From an uncultured Robinsoniella sp. (GTDB taxonomy: Bacteria > Bacillota > Clostridia > Lachnospirales > Lachnospiraceae), in assembly GCA_900539655.1 (NCBI GenBank), contig UQCR01000123.1, forward strand, positions 1 to 19,110: 19,110 nucleotides of DNA. The letters run 5' to 3'. A program made the translations under genes and the position numbers. The notes beneath the pieces are model-generated. The model made no database searches. It saw only the letters and a list, made by a program, of their open reading frames with translations, and was not told the DNA's origin. Numbering within the stretch: position 1 is the stretch's first letter; every line of letters begins with the position of its first letter. Shown in pieces: positions 15,129 to 19,110 of the stretch.

Positions 15129-15821
15129 ATGAGCAGTATACTGATAATAGAAGATGATGAAGCATTAAATACAGGTTTGAGCTTTGATCTGGAAGCAGAG
15201 AATTACGATATAAAGTCCGCATTTTCCCTGGAAGAAGGGAGGAATATTCTGAAAAATCATACATTTGACCTGATTATCCTGGATGTAAACCTGCCGGATG
15301 GAAATGGGTTTCATTTTATACAGGAGTTAAAAAAGTTCATAGATACTCCTGTTATTTTTCTGACAGCCTGCGATCTGGAAAGCGATGCAGTCAGAGGATT
15401 TGACCTTGGTGCAGATGATTATATTACGAAGCCATTCAGCATGGTGCTCCTTCGCAGAAGAGTTGCAGCGGTTATAAAACGATGTACCAATACCAAGCCG
15501 GAAAATACCAGCCAGTACCAGGATTCCTATTTACTGATCAATTTTGATAAGCCGGAGGCCAGAATCAAGAATCAGGAATTGTCCCTGACACCGACGGAAT
15601 ATAAAATGCTGAAACTGTTAACGGCACACCCAGGCCAGCTTTTAACACATCAGGTGATGTTAGAGCATCTGTATGACAGTGATGGAAATTTTGTGGATAA
15701 ACACGCACTGGCGGTAAATGTAAACCGTCTGCGTTCCAAAATAGAAGATGATATCCATAAGTATATTAAGACTATTTACGGAATGGGATATCAATGGGCA
15801 GGTGAGAATCATGGCTGCTAA
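15129..15821 (+). CDS. OmpR/PhoB-family response regulator
   Basis: This 230-residue cytoplasmic regulator has receiver residues E8/D9/D10, phospho-acceptor D52 (LDVNLPDGNG), T79 and K101 (TKPFS). A winged-helix DNA-binding domain (about 130-225) carries LTPTEYKMLKLLTAHPGQ, the recognition region ALAVNVNRLRSKIE and the closing IKTIYGMGYQW strand. AAAAGGAG lies 6 bases before the ATG. The gene overlaps the start of the sensor kinase by 11 bases. It is the likely regulator of the downstream ABC genes, through direct repeats at 16914-16949. Of known systems it most resembles regulators of BceRS/VncRS-type peptide-sensing loci, but the name cannot be fixed from sequence alone. Confidence 0.95.
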   Translation: MSSILIIEDDEALNTGLSFDLEAENYDIKSAFSLEEGRNILKNHTFDLIILDVNLPDGNGFHFIQELKKFIDTPVIFLTACDLESDAVRGFDLGADDYITKPFSMVLLRRRVAAVIKRCTNTKPENTSQYQDSYLLINFDKPEARIKNQELSLTPTEYKMLKLLTAHPGQLLTHQVMLEHLYDSDGNFVDKHALAVNVNRLRSKIEDDIHKYIKTIYGMGYQWAGENHGC

Positions 15822-16836
15822 GTTTCAGGCATTATGGATATATCGAATTTTTTATGGTGCTGCTGTGATAATGCTGGCTATTTTTAGTATTCTGGTGTGG
15901 CACGTGACAGATCATATGTTAATGCGGGGATTATTAATCGGATTTGGAATTGGTTTTTTAGGAATCGGTGCAGCGGTAATTGCATTTATGCGCAAGCAGA
16001 TCACAGGATTTACAGATTCCATGAGTGCCTGTCTGGATGAAATGCTGGATGAAAAGGAAGACATTATATTTGATGACATCAGTGAGACACTTTTGTCAAA
16101 GCTGCAGTCTAAGCTGATGAAGCTATATGAAATTTTGCAGCGCCATAATCAGAAAAGCCTGGAAGAGAAAATGGCGATTCAGAGTCTGGTATCAGATATT
16201 TCCCATCAGACGAAAACACCGGTTGCAAATATTAAGATGTATGCGGGTATTCTCCAGGACCGTGAAGTAGAAAGGGGGAAGCAGAAAGAATTTCTGCAAT
16301 CTATTACGGTTCAGGTAAATAAACTGGATTTTCTTATTCAGGCAATGATTAAGATGTCCAGACTGGAAACCGGAATATTCCAGATGCAGATGAAAAGAGC
16401 CTCTGTATATGAAACCCTTGGGATGTCGCTAAACAGTATTTTTCCAAAAGCTGAGGAGAAGGGGATCGATCTGTCGGTTACCTGCTCCGAAGAATTGTTT
16501 TTAAGCCATGATGTAAAATGGACGGCAGAAGCCCTTGCGAATGTTCTGGACAATGCGGTGAAATATACACCTTGCGGAGGTAAAATCATTGTTTCAGCAG
16601 AGAGGCAGGAGTTTTATTCCAGGATCAGTATCCGTGATACCGGAAGAGGAATTCCGGAAAAAAACCAGGCATCTATCTTTAAACGTTTTTACCGGGAAAA
16701 AGAAGTACATGACCAGGAGGGAGTGGGAATTGGCCTGTATCTCACAAGGGAGATTATAACTTTACAGGGAGGATATGTAGAAGTGAGATCTAAACCCCGG
16801 GAAGGGGCGGAATTTATGATTTTTCTTACTAATTAG
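15811..16836 (+). CDS. Two-helix membrane sensor histidine kinase
   Basis: This 341-residue kinase has two transmembrane helices (about 13-31 and 38-60) separated by only a few external residues, so it lacks a real extracellular sensor. It has HisKA with phospho-acceptor H132 (SDISHQTKTP), N-box NVLDNAVKYTP (244-254), G1 DTGRGI (276-281), F-box FKRFYRE and G2 GVGIGLYL (304-311). The arrangement is that of intramembrane-sensing kinases, which usually receive their signal from a neighbouring ABC transporter; the exporter just downstream fits this. The frame is open upstream to 15748, but GGTGAG places the start at 15811, inside the end of the regulator gene. Confidence 0.94.
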   Translation: MAAKFQALWIYRIFYGAAVIMLAIFSILVWHVTDHMLMRGLLIGFGIGFLGIGAAVIAFMRKQITGFTDSMSACLDEMLDEKEDIIFDDISETLLSKLQSKLMKLYEILQRHNQKSLEEKMAIQSLVSDISHQTKTPVANIKMYAGILQDREVERGKQKEFLQSITVQVNKLDFLIQAMIKMSRLETGIFQMQMKRASVYETLGMSLNSIFPKAEEKGIDLSVTCSEELFLSHDVKWTAEALANVLDNAVKYTPCGGKIIVSAERQEFYSRISIRDTGRGIPEKNQASIFKRFYREKEVHDQEGVGIGLYLTREIITLQGGYVEVRSKPREGAEFMIFLTN

Positions 16837-16843
16837 GTGGTTT

Positions 16844-16885
16844 ACAAGGAGCATAGGGACAGAAGTCTGCCCTTATGCTCCTTGT
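16844..16885 (+). terminator. Strong hairpin after the kinase gene, possibly a terminator
   Basis: ACAAGGAGCATA (16844-16855) pairs perfectly with TATGCTCCTTGT (16874-16885), extended by GGG/CCC across one bulged T. It starts 7 bases after the kinase stop. No T-tract follows, so termination would be Rho-dependent or partial. It may instead be a mRNA-processing or attenuation hairpin between the two-component and exporter genes. Confidence 0.5.
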
Positions 16886-16913
16886 GCCCTTATGTAAGCA
16901 GAATATCACAGTT

Positions 16914-16963
16914 TAGAGATAATTTCCCATTGAGATAAGTTTGAGATAATTGGATGGTAAGAT
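16914..16963 (+). promoter_or_regulatory. Direct-repeat regulated promoter of the ABC exporter
   Basis: GAGATAA occurs three times, at 16916-16922, 16932-16938 and 16943-16949. The last two form TTGAGATAA repeats one helical turn (11 bp) apart, the classic binding layout for OmpR/PhoB regulators. They overlap the expected -35 position of a -10-like TAAGAT (16958-16963). The neighbouring response regulator (15129-15821) is the likely ligand. Confidence 0.6.
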
Positions 16964-16994
16964 AGTGTTATCAAAAGAAAGGGGAACAATTTAA

Positions 16995-17663
16995 ATGAAA
17001 AATATATTAGAAACCAGGGACTTGAAAAAATATTATGGGACGGATCCAAATATCACAAAAGCATTGGATGGTGTAAATATATCGATTGAACAGGGAGAGT
17101 TTGTGGCAGTTGTGGGGACTTCAGGAAGCGGGAAATCTACGCTGCTCAATATGATGGGAGGTCTGGACATTCCCACATCGGGGAGTGTACAGATCAGAGA
17201 TAAAGAAATTGCAAAAATGAATGATGAACAGCTGACGATTTTCAGACGCCGGAATATAGGATTCATTTTCCAGAACTATAACCTGGTTCCGATTTTAAAT
17301 GCTTATGAAAATATAGTTCTTCCGGTGGAACTGGATGGAGGAATAATTGACAAAGACTTTTTACAGGATGTGGCGGGAATACTTACTTTAGAGGATAAAC
17401 TTTCTAATATGCCAAATAACCTTTCCGGAGGACAGCAGCAGCGTGTGGCGATAGCACGGGCATTAATCACAAAACCTGCTATTATCCTTGCTGATGAACC
17501 TACCGGGAATCTGGACAGTAAAACCAGCGCAGATGTACTGGGACTGATGAAAATGACCAGTGAAAAATTTCATCAGACAATCGTTATGATTACCCACAAT
17601 AATGAAATAGCGCAGCTTGCAGACAGGATTATAAGGATTGAAGACGGAAGGATTGCCAATTAG
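16995..17663 (+). CDS. LolD/MacB/BceA-type ABC transporter ATPase
   Basis: This 222-residue cytoplasmic ATPase has Walker A GTSGSGKST (41-49), Q-loop FQNYNLVP (92-99), signature LSGGQQQR (143-150), Walker B IILADEPTGNLD (163-174) and switch histidine H201 (ITHN). The LADEPTGNLD form and length are typical of ATPases that drive FtsX-type permeases without moving substrate through the membrane (LolD, MacB, BceA, VexB). AAAGGGG precedes the ATG. The permease starts 12 bases after its stop, so the two form one exporter. Context suggests removal of, or signalling by, an antimicrobial peptide or envelope stressor. Confidence 0.95.
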   Translation: MKNILETRDLKKYYGTDPNITKALDGVNISIEQGEFVAVVGTSGSGKSTLLNMMGGLDIPTSGSVQIRDKEIAKMNDEQLTIFRRRNIGFIFQNYNLVPILNAYENIVLPVELDGGIIDKDFLQDVAGILTLEDKLSNMPNNLSGGQQQRVAIARALITKPAIILADEPTGNLDSKTSADVLGLMKMTSEKFHQTIVMITHNNEIAQLADRIIRIEDGRIAN

Positions 17664-17675
17664 GAGGGGAAACAA

Positions 17676-19110
17676 ATGCTGGAAAATAATAACAAAAAGG
17701 TAGTTGGAAAACTGGCTAAACGCAGTTTTTTCAATAATAAATTAAGGAATATCGCAGCAGTGACGGCAATCGCCCTTACAGCACTTTTGTTTACATCAAT
17801 CATAACGATTGGAATCGGTGCATCCCAGTCTATGACACTGACGAGCCAGAAGCAAAAAGGGAGTAGGTCAGATGCAGACTTGCGCTACATGACTGCGGAG
17901 CAGTTTCAGGAGTTAAAGGAAAGTGATATGGCTGAAATTGTGGGAGAGAGGCGTCCAATCGGTTTTCTGTCAAATACAAATCACCATAATGTGGAGCTGG
18001 ATTATATGGATGCAGCAGAGCAGGAATTGACTTTTAGCGTACCCACTTATGGCAAAGTGCCTCAGGCGGCAAATGAAATTACAACAACGGATAAAGCAAT
18101 GGAAGATCTGGGTATTACACCGAAAGTGGGCGCCAGGATTCCGGTAGAATTTGAACTGCGGGGGGAAACATATCATTTTGACATGATCGTATCAGGCTGG
18201 TGGGAGGCCGGTGGCATGCCCGTCAGTATGATGATCGTTTCGGAAGCTTTTATGAAAGAAAATGAGGCATTATTCCCATATACTTACAGGCAGGACCTGG
18301 AAATGGCCGGTACTTATTTTTCTGATATAGTATTAAAAAGTAGAATAAATATTCAGGATCAGCTTTACACTTTTATTCGTTCCGTGGGTGGGGAGCCGGA
18401 GGACAGAGAAGCTGACAATTATATTTTAAGTGCAGTGAATCAAATGACCAATCCGCCTTTAAATATCAAACTGATAATTGGAATTGCAGGGTTTGCAGTC
18501 CTGTTTATCGTATGCGGTTATTTACTAATTCACAATATCTTTGATATTTCTGTGGCTCAGGATATCAGGCATTACGGGCTTTTGCGTACGGTTGGGTCTT
18601 CAAAAAAACAGATCAGGCAGATGGTAAACAGGCAGGCAGTCTGGCTATCCTGCATTGGCATACCTTTGGGATTAATCATCGGATTTTTACTTGGGAAAAG
18701 CGTTCTGCCCGCTGTTATGGATATGTTTGCAAATACAAACAAAGGTATGATGGTAGAAGTAACGCCTAATCCGATAATTTTTATTGGGTCAGCCCTTTTT
18801 GCCGGAATTACAGTTTTCTTAAGTATCCAAAAACCTGCAAAAAAAGCATCCAGAATATCATCACTGGAGGCATCCAGATATGTGGGAGACAGTGTGGATC
18901 ACAAAAAGAAGACCAGCAAACGTAAAAACGGATCCAGGATTACACATATGGCATGGGCAAATTTGGGGCGGAATAAGACCCGAACTGCTTTTATCATGAT
19001 TTCACTATTACTGTGTACCGTGCTGCTAAACTCTGTGTTTGTAATAGCCGGAAGCTTCGATACGGATAAATGGATTAAATCCCTGAGTAAAACTGACTTT
19101 ATCATTGCAA
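17676..19110 (+). CDS. FtsX-type ABC permease, 3' end outside window
   Basis: The gene starts at ATG 17676 with GGAGGGG ahead of it and stays open to the window end (478 codons, no stop). A first membrane helix lies at about 26-48, after KLAKRSFFNNKLRN. Then comes a long extracytoplasmic region (about 50-262), a helix at 264-286, and an FtsX core (cytoplasmic DIRHYGLLRTVGSSKKQI at 296-313, helices near 322-340 and 365-385). A second unit opens with MAWANLGRNKTRTAFIMISLLL (425-446), which repeats the protein's own start. This is the eight-to-ten-helix, two-module permease layout seen in large FtsX exporters of Gram-positive bacteria. It works with the ATPase just upstream. Substrate unknown. 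Confidence 0.9.
   Translation, partial: MLENNNKKVVGKLAKRSFFNNKLRNIAAVTAIALTALLFTSIITIGIGASQSMTLTSQKQKGSRSDADLRYMTAEQFQELKESDMAEIVGERRPIGFLSNTNHHNVELDYMDAAEQELTFSVPTYGKVPQAANEITTTDKAMEDLGITPKVGARIPVEFELRGETYHFDMIVSGWWEAGGMPVSMMIVSEAFMKENEALFPYTYRQDLEMAGTYFSDIVLKSRINIQDQLYTFIRSVGGEPEDREADNYILSAVNQMTNPPLNIKLIIGIAGFAVLFIVCGYLLIHNIFDISVAQDIRHYGLLRTVGSSKKQIRQMVNRQAVWLSCIGIPLGLIIGFLLGKSVLPAVMDMFANTNKGMMVEVTPNPIIFIGSALFAGITVFLSIQKPAKKASRISSLEASRYVGDSVDHKKKTSKRKNGSRITHMAWANLGRNKTRTAFIMISLLLCTVLLNSVFVIAGSFDTDKWIKSLSKTDFIIA

Noticed and set aside
16914..16949. Short repeats as a possible CRISPR or satellite array
   Set aside because: The units are only 7-9 bp, number three and sit at a promoter, so a regulator binding site is a better explanation.

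Overview
The window looks like chromosome from a low-GC Gram-positive anaerobe of the Clostridia, most plausibly Lachnospiraceae. This is inferred from the A+T-rich code, strong AGGAGG ribosome binding sites, a lipoprotein signal with a Ser/Thr/Glu/Ala linker, soluble LytS-like kinases paired with AraC-type response regulators, and a vancomycin/bacitracin-type two-component system next to an FtsX-type ABC exporter. I see no rRNA, tRNA, CRISPR array, insertion sequence or phage gene. No gene-free stretch exceeds about 300 bases.

Region 1 (1-5496, + strand) is an amino-acid module. It holds a divergent PLP enzyme of the serine hydroxymethyltransferase fold, a soluble cupin-PocR-LytS histidine kinase, an AraC-type response regulator, D-serine dehydratase (DsdA) and a small ArsC/Spx-family thioredoxin-fold protein. 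Kinase, regulator and dsdA overlap end to start, so the two-component system is very probably the dedicated sensor of D-serine or a related hydroxy-amino acid. The SHMT-like enzyme keeps the PLP and carboxylate ligands but lacks several pteridine-contacting residues, so it may not be a folate enzyme.

Region 2 (5534-13422) is a sugar-type uptake locus. A five-gene minus-strand operon runs alpha/beta hydrolase, substrate-binding lipoprotein, double ATPase, permease, permease (CUT2/ribose-type). It is divergent from a 761-residue plus-strand regulator that joins a complete LacI repressor to a cytoplasmic domain resembling a family 1 extracellular solute-binding protein. A near-perfect 20-bp palindrome with a central CG lies between the two promoters and is the obvious operator. 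The operon ends at a bidirectional terminator shared with region 1.

Region 3 (13579-14927, - strand) is a small operon: an AraC-family regulator from a near-consensus sigma-A promoter, then a VOC (glyoxalase-fold) protein with an extra C-terminal helix-turn-helix-like tail.

Region 4 (15129-window end, + strand) is an envelope-stress or peptide-resistance locus: OmpR-type regulator, short two-helix membrane kinase, LolD/MacB-type ATPase and an FtsX-type permease cut by the window edge. The ATPase promoter carries GAGATAA direct repeats with an 11-bp period, a likely binding site for the neighbouring response regulator.

The most unusual items are the LacI/solute-binding-protein fusion with its operator, the folate-site-depleted SHMT paralogue beside dsdA, and the cupin-PocR kinase that appears to control dsdA.
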